From a virus: 64,000 nucleotides of DNA. Where the stretch lies: positions 1 to 64,000 of the IMG/VR virus record IMGVR_UViG_3300035698_010154; one strand, written 5' to 3'. The position numbers and the translations under genes are program-made. Shown piece after piece: positions 1 through 7,404 of the stretch. The notes below the pieces were generated by a model. That model was not told the origin of the DNA and ran no database searches. It was given only the letters and a program-made list of their open reading frames with translations. How positions within the stretch are numbered: position 1 is the first letter of the stretch; each line of letters starts with the position of its first letter.

Positions 1-260
1 CACTACTTGAACTACTAGATTGTGAACTTGAACTAGACTCACTGCTCGATGAACTCTCACTTGATGAACTACTAGATTGTGAACTTGAACTAGACTCACT
101 GCTCGATGAACTCTCACTACTTGAACTTGAGCCACCATCACTTGAGCTAGAACTTTGTGAACTTGATGAATTACTAGATTGTGAACTTGATGAATTACTA
201 GATTGTGAACTTGATGAGCTTGATTGAGAGGAACTTGAGGATTCAGAACTTGAACTTGAT
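1..260 (-). repeat. Low-complexity poly-Ser coding repeats
   Basis: Short units such as gaacttgatgaattactaga recur many times and encode Ser runs with Glu or Gln every five to six residues. A shorter array of the same kind is at about 1385-1600. Such arrays commonly change length by slippage. Confidence 0.7.
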
Positions 261-2374
261 GAACTACCAATTTCATCAAAATTAACAATTTCAATTCTAC
301 TTTGAATAGTGTTACCACTTCTTGAACACCATAAAGCCGCATTGGCTAATAATGAAATTCTATAGTTACACCAACCTCTAGCAAAGGCTGTTCCAGTTCC
401 AGATGAATACCTTGTTGCAAATATAGCAGCATTTAGATGACCAGAAAGACCCGCAGATGTAATATCAACATCATTATCACCCATTAACTGTCCTGTATCA
501 GTATATCTTGTTACACCACAATTACTATTTTCTAATACATGGAAAAATTGTTTACCACCATTAGTTACAAGATGATCACTCTGATATAACCATGTAACAG
601 TAGTTGTATCTGATAAGTATGATGCTGGATAATTATCTGCTATAGCCTCATCTGTATCATTAGTATCGCCTCTTGATTGATGTTGGGCAATAAAAGATGT
701 TGATAAATTATCTAATGTTAATGCGGTTGTTGCTCCATCAGCTTCAGAATATAAAGTAGTCGTTCCACTATCACTAGTCGATGTATCTTGATAAGCATGT
801 CCTATAGTCCAGTTAGAACCAATAAATTCAACTGTAGCTATTTGAACTATAGTTGTTCCTAATGAACCACCTCTTTCAACATTAAGAGTATCTGTTCCAG
901 AAATCCAAGATATAGATGTAAGTCCATTAGTATCTGTTCCTGTTTGTGTATTACTAATACCTGTAATGAACGGAATACAATTATTAATATCTGTTGGTGT
1001 AGTGTCTAATGTACCAGTATTTGTTAAATTACCTGCTGTTATTGTAACAGTATTTCTTGACCTGACTTTAAATTCATTTGGGCCACCGACATCACCTAGA
1101 TATTCCCATGATTCCCAATCACATCTAAAGTCACTACTATTACCAGTTGCTATTCTTGTAACAGTAATTTCATCAACACCAGTCAACTCAATTCTCATTG
1201 ATAAATCATCAACATAATAACTTGTTGAATCATTTGTTGCTGCTATACCAGCACTTCCAAATCTATTATTTTTATTGAGAACAAAAGCAGATTCTAAAGA
1301 ATTAAAAGTAGTACCAGGTGTTAAAGTTGTTCCTGTATTAGCAACACCACTTGTACCTCTTTGAATTGATACATCCCTTTCAACAAATGCTACCGAACTC
1401 GATGAGCTAGAAGTAGAACTACTCGATGAACTTGAACTCTCACTCGATGAACTCGATGAGGACTCGCTACTTGATGAACTTGATTCACTTGAACTAGAAC
1501 TCCAATCTACTTGAGAACTTGAGCTTGAAGATTCACTACTTGATGATGATTCAGAACTTGATTCACTACTACTTGATGAACCAGTAGCTTCGATATGTTC
1601 ATCATAATAATCAGTATAGAATGTATCTCCATTACCTGATGATGTATCAGATGCGCCATCGCTTGGATTATCACAAGTAAAATTGGCAATGAGGATACCA
1701 CTACTAGTAATTGCAACATTACCCCCCCAATCACCTCCACTATAGCTTGATGGGTCTAGAACAGATATAGCATCGGGTTCTGCTCCACCAGAATTACCAA
1801 AGTCAGGGTTGCCTGAACCATAGTCAAGTGTATATACGCGTGTACCACTTGCTTCTAAGACACCATTTATCCACAGCCCCATATCACCTTCGGAGCCACC
1901 AGTAGAATTAAATTGAAATCCAACAGCAAACCAACCTGGCAAATCAGCATCAGGTATTTCTTTAATTACTGAATCTTGGGAAGTGGCGTTACCATTATTG
2001 TGACAGCAAGCAATTTCAACACCAGTAGTTGTCGCGCGGAGAAAACCACTTTGTGCGTTAGTACCACCACCATTATGAAATAGACCGTAATTCGTGCCGT
2101 GAGCAAGTCCAGCAGGAATATACACCAATGCACAAGCATCATTGATGAGTTTTATGTCCATTCTATAACCCGCAGTCGGGTCATTCTGGTTATTCATTCC
2201 TTCATAAGAATCTGAAGTAGATATATCACCAGAGGCTACAGCAGGATTATCACCACCAGCAGGATCATCACCGTAATTCGTACCAAGGTTAGTGGAGTTC
2301 AACTCCCAGTAAGTATGTGGGTCCCAGGCTAAAACGAAAGCAGCGCGACCATTTTTAGGGGTTATAGCAGCCAT
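1..2374 (-). CDS. Serine-rich surface protein with LamG-like domain (C-terminus cut by window edge)
   Basis: Read on the minus strand from an ATG at 2374, the frame stays open to position 1, giving at least 791 residues. The first ~230 residues look like a LamG/concanavalin-type beta-sandwich (for example GWFAVGFQF and MGLWING). A run of serines broken by Glu or Gln follows (roughly 1385-1600), then a second beta-rich domain, then another Ser/Glu/Gln run (about 1-260) encoded by a visibly repetitive DNA stretch. This architecture suits a virion-surface, fibre or glycan-binding protein with flexible linkers; the function is inferred. AAGG lies before the start and a TATAAATA late promoter at 2456-2463 faces it, so late expression is likely. 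Confidence 0.75.
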   Translation of the reverse strand, partial: MAAITPKNGRAAFVLAWDPHTYWELNSTNLGTNYGDDPAGGDNPAVASGDISTSDSYEGMNNQNDPTAGYRMDIKLINDACALVYIPAGLAHGTNYGLFHNGGGTNAQSGFLRATTTGVEIACCHNNGNATSQDSVIKEIPDADLPGWFAVGFQFNSTGGSEGDMGLWINGVLEASGTRVYTLDYGSGNPDFGNSGGAEPDAISVLDPSSYSGGDWGGNVAITSSGILIANFTCDNPSDGASDTSSGNGDTFYTDYYDEHIEATGSSSSSESSSESSSSSESSSSSSQVDWSSSSSESSSSSSESSSSSSSESSSSSSSSTSSSSSSVAFVERDVSIQRGTSGVANTGTTLTPGTTFNSLESAFVLNKNNRFGSAGIAATNDSTSYYVDDLSMRIELTGVDEITVTRIATGNSSDFRCDWESWEYLGDVGGPNEFKVRSRNTVTITAGNLTNTGTLDTTPTDINNCIPFITGISNTQTGTDTNGLTSISWISGTDTLNVERGGSLGTTIVQIATVEFIGSNWTIGHAYQDTSTSDSGTTTLYSEADGATTALTLDNLSTSFIAQHQSRGDTNDTDEAIADNYPASYLSDTTTVTWLYQSDHLVTNGGKQFFHVLENSNCGVTRYTDTGQLMGDNDVDITSAGLSGHLNAAIFATRYSSGTGTAFARGWCNYRISLLANAALWCSRSGNTIQSRIEIVNFDEIGSSSSSSSESSSSSQSSSSSSQSSNSSSSQSSNSSSSQSSSSSDGGSSSSSESSSSSESSSSSQSSSSSSESSSSSESSSSSQSSSSSS

Positions 2375-2455
2375 TATACCTTCGCCTTTCTTCTAATTGT
2401 TTTCTTTTTCATTTTGATACCATCTATATTAAACTCCAATCATATCTATTATCTT

Positions 2456-2463
2456 TATTTATA
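2456..2463 (-). promoter_or_regulatory. T4-type late promoter (minus strand)
   Basis: TATTTATA on the plus strand, which is a perfect TATAAATA on the minus strand, about 80 bases before the serine-rich gene. It matches the T4 late promoter recognised by gp55, whose gene is in this window. Confidence 0.75.
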
Positions 2464-2504
2464 GATAAATATACTATAAAAATCCATAAAATAAGAACAA
2501 AAAC

Positions 2505-2512
2505 TATAAATA
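2505..2512 (+). promoter_or_regulatory. T4-type late promoter
   Basis: Perfect TATAAATA 36 bases before the gene at 2549, diverging from the minus-strand copy at 2456-2463. Together they form a bidirectional late control region. Confidence 0.8.
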
Positions 2513-2548
2513 GAAATAGAAAATATACTTACAGGAGTATTTAAAAAA

Positions 2549-3073
2549 ATGAGGCTTGAAAATTTCATCAGCGAAGATGTACTAATAGAAAACATAATAA
2601 TAAATAATCTGAAAAAATTATTTAATAAACCAGCGAAAAAAGTTATAATGACGTTTCAAAATTCATTCCGTAAGCTTATAAATATTGCCAAGCGAGATGG
2701 TTTTGAAGGTGACATGCTCACGATTTTCAACAAACACGCTGGTAAGAACTATGGCTCACTAGAACAAATACTCAAAGGTAAACCAATCACAGAGGCAAAG
2801 ATAAATGAAGACTTGTCACATTTCTGGGATATGGTCAAGGCTGAAGCATTTCCTTCATTGTCATTCTATCCCGCATTGCAGATCTGGCTTGAGATTGATA
2901 AGCTGATAAAGGGTTCTGATGCTAGTGTAAAAGCTATGGTTGTATATGCGGCAATATGGGCATTGTTGGTAAGTGGTAAGTTTGTCAAACAATTCTATAA
3001 GTGGAAGAAAGATAATCCAGATGAATACTATGATGAGCGACCAAAGAAAAGATCTAAACTGATAGGAGTTTAA
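2549..3073 (+). CDS. Putative internal capsid protein with capsid-targeting N-terminus
   Basis: 174 residues. It begins MRLENFISE, which matches the pattern of T4 capsid-targeting sequences: a short amphipathic peptide ending in (I/L)xE, the cleavage signal of prohead protease gp21. The rest is Lys-rich and helical, with a hydrophobic stretch near residues 125-145 (VYAAIWALLVSG) that could insert in a membrane. I do not recognise the mature domain. It is the first gene after a late promoter, has the SD-like ACAGGAG, and heads the cluster of similar small genes. Packaging in the head and ejection with DNA are inferred from the N-terminal peptide only. Confidence 0.7.
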   Translation: MRLENFISEDVLIENIIINNLKKLFNKPAKKVIMTFQNSFRKLINIAKRDGFEGDMLTIFNKHAGKNYGSLEQILKGKPITEAKINEDLSHFWDMVKAEAFPSLSFYPALQIWLEIDKLIKGSDASVKAMVVYAAIWALLVSGKFVKQFYKWKKDNPDEYYDERPKKRSKLIGV

Positions 3074-3109
3074 ATGAGATTATCAAATTGCATAAACGAG
3101 AATGACTGA
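3074..3109 (+). CDS. Micro-ORF encoding only a capsid-targeting-like peptide
   Basis: ATG at 3074 opens an 11-residue frame, MRLSNCINEND, that stops at 3107-3109. A good SD (GGAG, 3064-3067) lies seven bases upstream. The peptide matches the MRLxxxIxE pattern of neighbouring genes but nothing follows it. Its stop overlaps the start of the next gene (ATG 3102). It may be a relic of a truncated internal-protein gene, or a leader coupling translation to the next ORF. Confidence 0.45.
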   Translation: MRLSNCINEND

Positions 3110-3308
3110 TATACTTGACAAGCTTGATACAATAACAAAGACACCATCCAAGAGAACATCAGAGTATTATTTTAAACCAACGCTTGATGAAATTATGGAT
3201 AAGTTTGCCACAATGAATAAAGATGAACAAGATCAACTACTTACAGAACAAGAACAAGATATTATAGATAAAATAAAGAAACTTCAAGAAGGCGGGATAA
3301 TAACATGA
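3102..3308 (+). CDS. Small charged hypothetical protein
   Basis: 68 residues, helical and rich in Asp, Glu, Gln and Lys, with no motif I recognise. The start overlaps the end of the 11-residue micro-ORF, so translation is probably coupled; the stop overlaps the next ATG (ATGA-type junction at 3305-3308). It lies in the internal-protein cluster and may be a core or scaffold component, but no family is evident. Confidence 0.6.
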   Translation: MTDILDKLDTITKTPSKRTSEYYFKPTLDEIMDKFATMNKDEQDQLLTEQEQDIIDKIKKLQEGGIIT

Positions 3309-3658
3309 GTAGTAAATTAAAAGAATATTTGATAGAAAAAAAAATCAAACTAAAACCAAAACTGCATAAACTAGATGATAAGATAGAAAAGTTTCTAGAG
3401 CAGATTGAGAAACAGATTGATGCAGTTGAAGACAATCCTGTATTCCAAAGGCGTTGCGAACAATTACTTGTGGATCTTTCGAAAGAGCATGGGGAATTCA
3501 TTCTGGCACTACGATCAGTTGTTGCGGCACTTGATAGAGGTGCTCAAATGATCCCAGCCAGAAAGCCAGAATTTATGGCTAGAGGTATTGATAGACAAAC
3601 AGAAGAAGAAGCAGAAGAAGCACCAAACCCAGAGGAGAAGGATGAAAACGCTAACTGA
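3305..3658 (+). CDS. Putative internal/core protein, coiled-coil, YLIE cleavage-like N-terminus
   Basis: 117 residues beginning MSSKLKEYLIE, fitting the (L/I)xE signal near the N-terminus seen in this cluster. Residues ~15-80 are strongly helical (KLHKLDDKIEKFLEQIEKQI), consistent with a coiled coil; the C-terminus is acidic (EEEAEEAPNPEEKDE). It overlaps both neighbours by a few bases. The acidic, helical make-up resembles prohead core proteins; the function is inferred. Confidence 0.65.
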   Translation: MSSKLKEYLIEKKIKLKPKLHKLDDKIEKFLEQIEKQIDAVEDNPVFQRRCEQLLVDLSKEHGEFILALRSVVAALDRGAQMIPARKPEFMARGIDRQTEEEAEEAPNPEEKDENAN

Positions 3659-4037
3659 AAATATTGAAGACTTCCTTACTCCTATAATATGGAACATTGA
3701 TGAGCAGATATTTTCACAAATGTTTGCATTCATAATCAATCTTGATCCAGAGATACTTGATACAGAACAGCTTCAAACTGTTATGAACATTATTCAAGAT
3801 ATGCAAGCCCAAGATGAAGACGAGGCAAGTGAATCCATTCTTAAATCCAAGAAGAGCACGATGGCGCATAACAGATATTCAAAAAAATATTATCGACTTA
3901 ATAAAGAGAAGGTCAAGACCAAAAAAGAGAAGTTCGATAAGACCATGAAAACCAAAAAGAAGATAATGAAGCCAAGCGGAAGGACGATTACCGGACGTAA
4001 AGATACTCGATACAATACAAGGAGCCATACAAACTAA
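3642..4037 (+). CDS. Bipartite acidic/basic protein, probable head-internal DNA-binding protein
   Basis: A start at 3642 is preferred over the frame's first ATG at 3588, because GAGGAGAAGG lies just before 3642 and the upstream frame is the shadow of the preceding gene. The 131-residue product begins MKTLTENIEDFL. An acidic, helical N-terminal half is followed by a Lys/Arg-rich C-terminal half (from about residue 65, KSKKSTMAHNRYSKKYYR). The next gene has the same layout and weak similarity (FAFIINLDPE versus FDFITDLDSD), so the two look like paralogues. The basic tail suggests DNA binding in the head. Confidence 0.65.
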   Translation: MKTLTENIEDFLTPIIWNIDEQIFSQMFAFIINLDPEILDTEQLQTVMNIIQDMQAQDEDEASESILKSKKSTMAHNRYSKKYYRLNKEKVKTKKEKFDKTMKTKKKIMKPSGRTITGRKDTRYNTRSHTN

Positions 4038-4429
4038 TGGACACAACAGATAAAATAAATAAATACTTACACACCGATCATGAAGAAAACATTGATGATA
4101 CTATAATGAATAAGATGTTTGACTTCATAACAGATCTTGATTCAGATCAGATACCTGAAAACATGGCCAGTACATATATTGATATAATAGATGAGATAGC
4201 CGATGAGGAAGATGATATTGAAGAAGACTTTGCAAAGAAGAAGGTCAAGATCAAAGTTGCTGATAAAAGAAAACGAAAAATGGAGTACAGAAAGAACCGC
4301 TCCAAGATGAAACTCAAGGCCAAGAAGTATCGTAGAACAACAAAGTTCAAACAATATAAACGTAAGTCTGCAAAAAAAGCTAAACAAGGTAAAACATCCA
4401 CGGGCAAAAGAATAAGAAAATTTTTATAA
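4037..4429 (+). CDS. Bipartite acidic/basic protein, paralogue of preceding gene
   Basis: 130 residues starting MDTTDKINKYLHTD, close to the IDKYLNE start of neighbouring genes. Residues ~15-70 are acidic (DEIADEEDDIEEDF) and residues ~70-130 extremely basic (KRKRKMEYRKNRSKMKLKAK). The TAATG junction with the previous gene indicates coupled translation. Such a polarised protein could hold a core assembly with its acidic part and neutralise packaged DNA with its tail. The 3' end of this gene is contained in a 258-bp duplicated unit. Confidence 0.65.
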   Translation: MDTTDKINKYLHTDHEENIDDTIMNKMFDFITDLDSDQIPENMASTYIDIIDEIADEEDDIEEDFAKKKVKIKVADKRKRKMEYRKNRSKMKLKAKKYRRTTKFKQYKRKSAKKAKQGKTSTGKRIRKFL

Positions 4430-4442
4430 GGGGGTAAGTAAT

Positions 4443-4670
4443 ATGAGTGTATTAGAAAACATAGATAAGTATTTGAATGAAAAGAAAGAACCTCTTAAAG
4501 TTGGGGATAGTGTTAAAGAGAAAAAAGGCGGCCCATTTGGAAAAAAGGAAGTAGGTAAAGTTACAAAGGTAAAAGAAAGAATGGGTACGGCTTTAATAGT
4601 TTACAATGTTAAATTTCCTGGTGATAAAGAAACATATGAATACCATAATAAAGAAATAGTGAAGGCATAA
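4443..4670 (+). CDS. Small SH3/KOW-like internal protein, copy 1
   Basis: 75 residues: MSVLENIDKYLNE leader, then a compact domain (PLKVGDSVKEKKGGPFGKKE ... YEYHNKEIVKA) that reads like a small SH3/KOW-type beta-barrel. The leader fits the capsid-targeting pattern ending in LNE. SD is GGGGGTAAGTAAT. It is nearly identical to the next gene outside the first eight residues. Confidence 0.7.
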   Translation: MSVLENIDKYLNEKKEPLKVGDSVKEKKGGPFGKKEVGKVTKVKERMGTALIVYNVKFPGDKETYEYHNKEIVKA

Positions 4671-4700
4671 TAAGAAAATTTTTATAAGGGAGTAAGTAAT

Positions 4701-4928
4701 ATGAGTATAATAAAAGACATAGATAAATATTTGAATGAAAAGAAAGAACCTCTTAAAGTTGGGGATAGTGTTAAAGAGAAAAAAGGCGGCCCATTTGGAA
4801 AAAAGGAAGTAGGAAAGGTTACAAAGGTAAAAGAAAGAATGGGCACATCATTAATAGTTTATAATGTTAAATTTCCTGGTGATAAAGAAACATATGAATA
4901 CCATAATAAAGAAATAGTGAAGGCATAA
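4701..4928 (+). CDS. Small SH3/KOW-like internal protein, copy 2
   Basis: 75 residues beginning MSIIKDIDKYLNE; the rest matches copy 1 almost perfectly (Ala49 becomes Ser). The two copies share upstream sequence and the SD (GGGAGTAAGTAAT). The changes concentrate in the leader while the LNE end is kept, which supports a role for the peptide itself. The mature function is unknown. Confidence 0.7.
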   Translation: MSIIKDIDKYLNEKKEPLKVGDSVKEKKGGPFGKKEVGKVTKVKERMGTSLIVYNVKFPGDKETYEYHNKEIVKA

Positions 4929-4929
4929 T

Positions 4930-5181
4930 ATGAAAACTGAAAACAAGATCTATAAATATTTGAATGAGAAAACAATATCACCTGATCCAAATAAAAAGAG
5001 AGCCTTTGATGAGTATAAAAAAGCTCAAAAAGAAGCAACAGGTCTTCTTCAATCATTTAAAACAAAGCTAAGGAATCATCAAAATGCATTTTTTCAAGCA
5101 TCTCAATTGGATTTGAATTATGTTGATGATATAAAATATCTTGTTAGCGAGCTGAGGGGTCTTAACGACTATTTCAAATAA
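4930..5181 (+). CDS. Small helical internal-type protein with YLNE leader
   Basis: 83 residues, MKTENKIYKYLNE leader then a helical charged domain without recognisable motif. It starts two bases after the previous stop (TAATATG), so it is probably translated by reinitiation. It belongs to the IDKYLNE/YKYLNE class together with the ORFs at 4443, 4701 and 6495. Confidence 0.65.
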   Translation: MKTENKIYKYLNEKTISPDPNKKRAFDEYKKAQKEATGLLQSFKTKLRNHQNAFFQASQLDLNYVDDIKYLVSELRGLNDYFK

Positions 5182-5198
5182 ACACAAAGGATAACAAT

Positions 5199-6050
5199 AT
5201 GATATGTGAAATATGTAAAAAAGAATATAAATCATATGTAGCTCTTTCGCAACATATCGTTCAATCACACAAATGGACAACACAAGAATATTACAATAAA
5301 TTTCTATTGAAAAATAAAACCAATGTATGTAAAATATGTAGAAACAACACAAAGTTCATTAATATAAATAAAGGTTATAGAAAAGTATGTTGTGGATCAT
5401 GTTCAGCAAAGTTATACAGAAAAAACCTAAAAAATAATAAAGAAAAGTTTAAAGAATTCTCAAAAAATGTTTCTATAAACCAAAAAGAGATATGGAAAAA
5501 AAGAGAACTAAGTGGTGAAAAGAATATCATAATCAAAAAATCATCAAACACATTAAAGAAAAGAATATCAAAATTAACTAAAGAAGAAAGAATAGAAAAA
5601 TATGATACATATAATAATCTTAATGATGAAGAGAAGAAGAAAAAACTAGAAAAGATGATGAAACCCTTAAAAAAATGGTACAAGAATGCATCAGTAGAAG
5701 ATATAGAAAAAAAATGCACAAAAATGAGAAAAACCATATTAGGTGATAGATTTAATAAAGATATAATGTCTGATTGGATTTCATATAGAGAAAGAGTTAA
5801 ATACTTAACAGAAAAAACATATAAAAAATATAAAAACAAAATAAATCCATATAATTATAAAAGAGGACTTGTAAATTGTTACCAGATAGATCATAAATTT
5901 TCAATAGTTGAAGGATTTAAAAATAACATTAAACCAGAAATAATGTCTTCTATCCATAACTTAGAAATGTTAACTTCTTTTGAAAATAATAGCAAAAACT
6001 GTAATTGTAGTATAACAAAGGAAAAGTTATCAAATTTATATCATGGTTAG
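5199..6050 (+). CDS. Free-standing HNH-type homing endonuclease with N-terminal zinc finger
   Basis: 283 residues. A C2H2-like finger is at residues 3-24 (C3, C6, H19, H24) and a second Cys cluster at 44-68. A long Lys-rich linker follows, then a C-terminal HNH-like nuclease at about 228-265 with YQIDHKFSI and a later HNLEML. Phage homing nucleases of this kind often pair finger modules with HNH. It sits between an internal-protein gene and gp4, and its last eight bases overlap the gp4 start, so it probably invaded this intergenic spot. It is more A-rich than its neighbours. Confidence 0.75.
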   Translation: MICEICKKEYKSYVALSQHIVQSHKWTTQEYYNKFLLKNKTNVCKICRNNTKFININKGYRKVCCGSCSAKLYRKNLKNNKEKFKEFSKNVSINQKEIWKKRELSGEKNIIIKKSSNTLKKRISKLTKEERIEKYDTYNNLNDEEKKKKLEKMMKPLKKWYKNASVEDIEKKCTKMRKTILGDRFNKDIMSDWISYRERVKYLTEKTYKKYKNKINPYNYKRGLVNCYQIDHKFSIVEGFKNNIKPEIMSSIHNLEMLTSFENNSKNCNCSITKEKLSNLYHG

Positions 6051-6480
6051 AAAAAGATATCCATATACTCCAAAATTTATACAAAAATACATAGGACAAT
6101 ATCCACTTTCGTTGAGATCATCATGGGAACTAAAGTTTGCTCAATGGCTCGATTATAATGAAAGTGTAGTAAAGTGGTCTAGTGAAAGATATTACATACC
6201 CTACTATGATCCTATGATGGGTAGAAATCGTAGATATATCCCTGACTTCTATGCAAAGATAAAGAACAATAATAACAACTACATAGAATACATAATAGAG
6301 ATAAAACCAAATAAAGAAACAAAGCCACCAAAGAAAACAAACAAGCAATCGAAGAAAACCAAACTATATCAAGAGGCGACATATATAACCAATCAGGCCA
6401 AGTTTGACGCCGCACGAATTTATACTAAAAAAATGGGAATGATGTTTAAAATAATAACAGAAACAGAATTATTTAAATAA
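6043..6480 (+). CDS. gp4: Head completion protein, gp4-like
   Basis: 145 residues, close to T4 gp4 in length. Family signs are RSSWELKFAQWLD (25-37), a 'VKWSSE' strand, RRYIPDF (63-69) and IEIKP (86-90). Together these form the D...ExK core of a TnsA/PD-(D/E)xK-type fold conserved in this family. In T4 the protein completes the filled head so that tails can join. It overlaps the upstream homing endonuclease by eight bases. Confidence 0.85.
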   Translation: MVRKRYPYTPKFIQKYIGQYPLSLRSSWELKFAQWLDYNESVVKWSSERYYIPYYDPMMGRNRRYIPDFYAKIKNNNNNYIEYIIEIKPNKETKPPKKTNKQSKKTKLYQEATYITNQAKFDAARIYTKKMGMMFKIITETELFK

Positions 6481-6494
6481 AAGGCTATACAGCA

Positions 6495-6734
6495 ATGAAA
6501 ACAACAGAAGACATTGATAAATATTTGAATGAAGACAAATTAAAGAGTGATATGATGCCTATAAAAAAATTGCTGAAAAATGCTGACAGGGATTTAATGA
6601 AAGCATCAAGAATGGCAGAACAACTTGAAAGAAAATATGACGCTATTGGATTTTTGGATGCGTCACGGAAGATAGATGAAGCTATAGATAAAATATCCGA
6701 AGCAATAGATGATATTACTAGTGAAACTATTTAA
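6495..6734 (+). CDS. Small helical internal-type protein with YLNE leader
   Basis: 79 residues starting MKTTEDIDKYLNED, the same leader class as the 4443 and 4701 genes. The remainder is predicted helical (LLKNADRDLMKASRMAEQL), probably a helical hairpin. No known domain. The leader again ends in LNE, the expected gp21-type cleavage signal. Confidence 0.65.
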   Translation: MKTTEDIDKYLNEDKLKSDMMPIKKLLKNADRDLMKASRMAEQLERKYDAIGFLDASRKIDEAIDKISEAIDDITSETI

Positions 6735-6751
6735 ATAAAAGGATAACAGAA

Positions 6752-7288
6752 ATGAGATTTCAAGAATATATGACAGAAGCGAAATGGCTAAAGGGAACAA
6801 TGGTTGGATTTAGTGTCGATCCATCTGATCTAAAAAAAATATCAAGCTATGTAAAAAGTTGGCTAGTAAAGAATAAGATCAAATATGAACAAGAAAGAAG
6901 ACCCCATTTTACTATAGCACAGATTCCAGAAACTTATCCCAAAGATGAACTTATAAGACAATTAAATAAATTCGATCTGAATATGAAATTCAATCCTAAA
7001 GATCTAACTGTATTCTATGGACAAAAAGTTAAAAAGGATTTTATTGTTCTTGAGTATAAACCAAACTTCAAGTTTCTGAAATACTTTAATGAATTAGATG
7101 ATAAATTTGAAATCACAAAATTTGCTGCAGTAAAACCCCATGTATCATTGCTTACTGTAGAGCAAGGTAAACTAACAGGTGATGTACTGAATGATATAAA
7201 ATTCAATTTGCCTAAGTTACCTGTGTTAAAGCCAAAGGCAATAGAACTATGGAACAATAAATTTGAAATAGAAACGAGGTTAAAATAA
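6752..7288 (+). CDS. 2H phosphoesterase with capsid-targeting leader
   Basis: 178 residues. The two signature motifs of the 2H (LigT-like) superfamily are present and well spaced: PHFTIAQI (H52-F-T54) and PHVSLLTV (H130-V-S132). 2H enzymes hydrolyse 2',3' or 2',5' phosphodiesters of RNA-like or cyclic nucleotides. T4 Acb1 (57B), which destroys CBASS second messengers, is a phage member of this superfamily. The protein begins MRFQEYMTEA, matching T4 internal-protein targeting peptides, which suggests that it is packaged and injected. The substrate cannot be told from sequence: anti-CBASS action, tRNA or RNA-end processing, and NAD-related chemistry are all possible. Confidence 0.8.
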   Translation: MRFQEYMTEAKWLKGTMVGFSVDPSDLKKISSYVKSWLVKNKIKYEQERRPHFTIAQIPETYPKDELIRQLNKFDLNMKFNPKDLTVFYGQKVKKDFIVLEYKPNFKFLKYFNELDDKFEITKFAAVKPHVSLLTVEQGKLTGDVLNDIKFNLPKLPVLKPKAIELWNNKFEIETRLK

Positions 7289-7404
7289 TGACATACTTTA
7301 TAGTAGGGATAGTAGTAGGACTTATAGTTGGTTGGAATCTTTTACCACAACCATTATGGATCAAATTGATTTATGATAAAATAAAGGGAAAAATTCTGGA
7401 ATGA
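7288..7404 (+). CDS. Small single-pass membrane protein
   Basis: 38 residues with a hydrophobic segment at 3-19 (YFIVGIVVGLIVGWNLL) followed by a basic tail. It starts on a TAATG junction with the 2H gene and ends on an ATGA junction with the next gene, so it is in a tightly coupled cluster. The GxxxG-like spacing suggests self-association. Role unknown. Confidence 0.6.
   Translation: MTYFIVGIVVGLIVGWNLLPQPLWIKLIYDKIKGKILE

Larger units (their letters stand above)
4411..4928 (+). repeat. Tandem duplication, 258-bp unit
   Basis: The segment from about 4411 (inside the end of the preceding gene, aataagaaaatttttataag) through the 75-residue ORF repeats once with period 258 bases; the second copy starts at about 4669. 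The two copies differ at few positions, mostly at the start of the ORF, suggesting a recent unequal exchange. Confidence 0.85.

Noticed and set aside
966-1740. Short open frames on both strands inside the first gene
   Set aside because: They are shadows of the long minus-strand serine-rich gene, whose reading frame is continuous from 2374 to the window edge.
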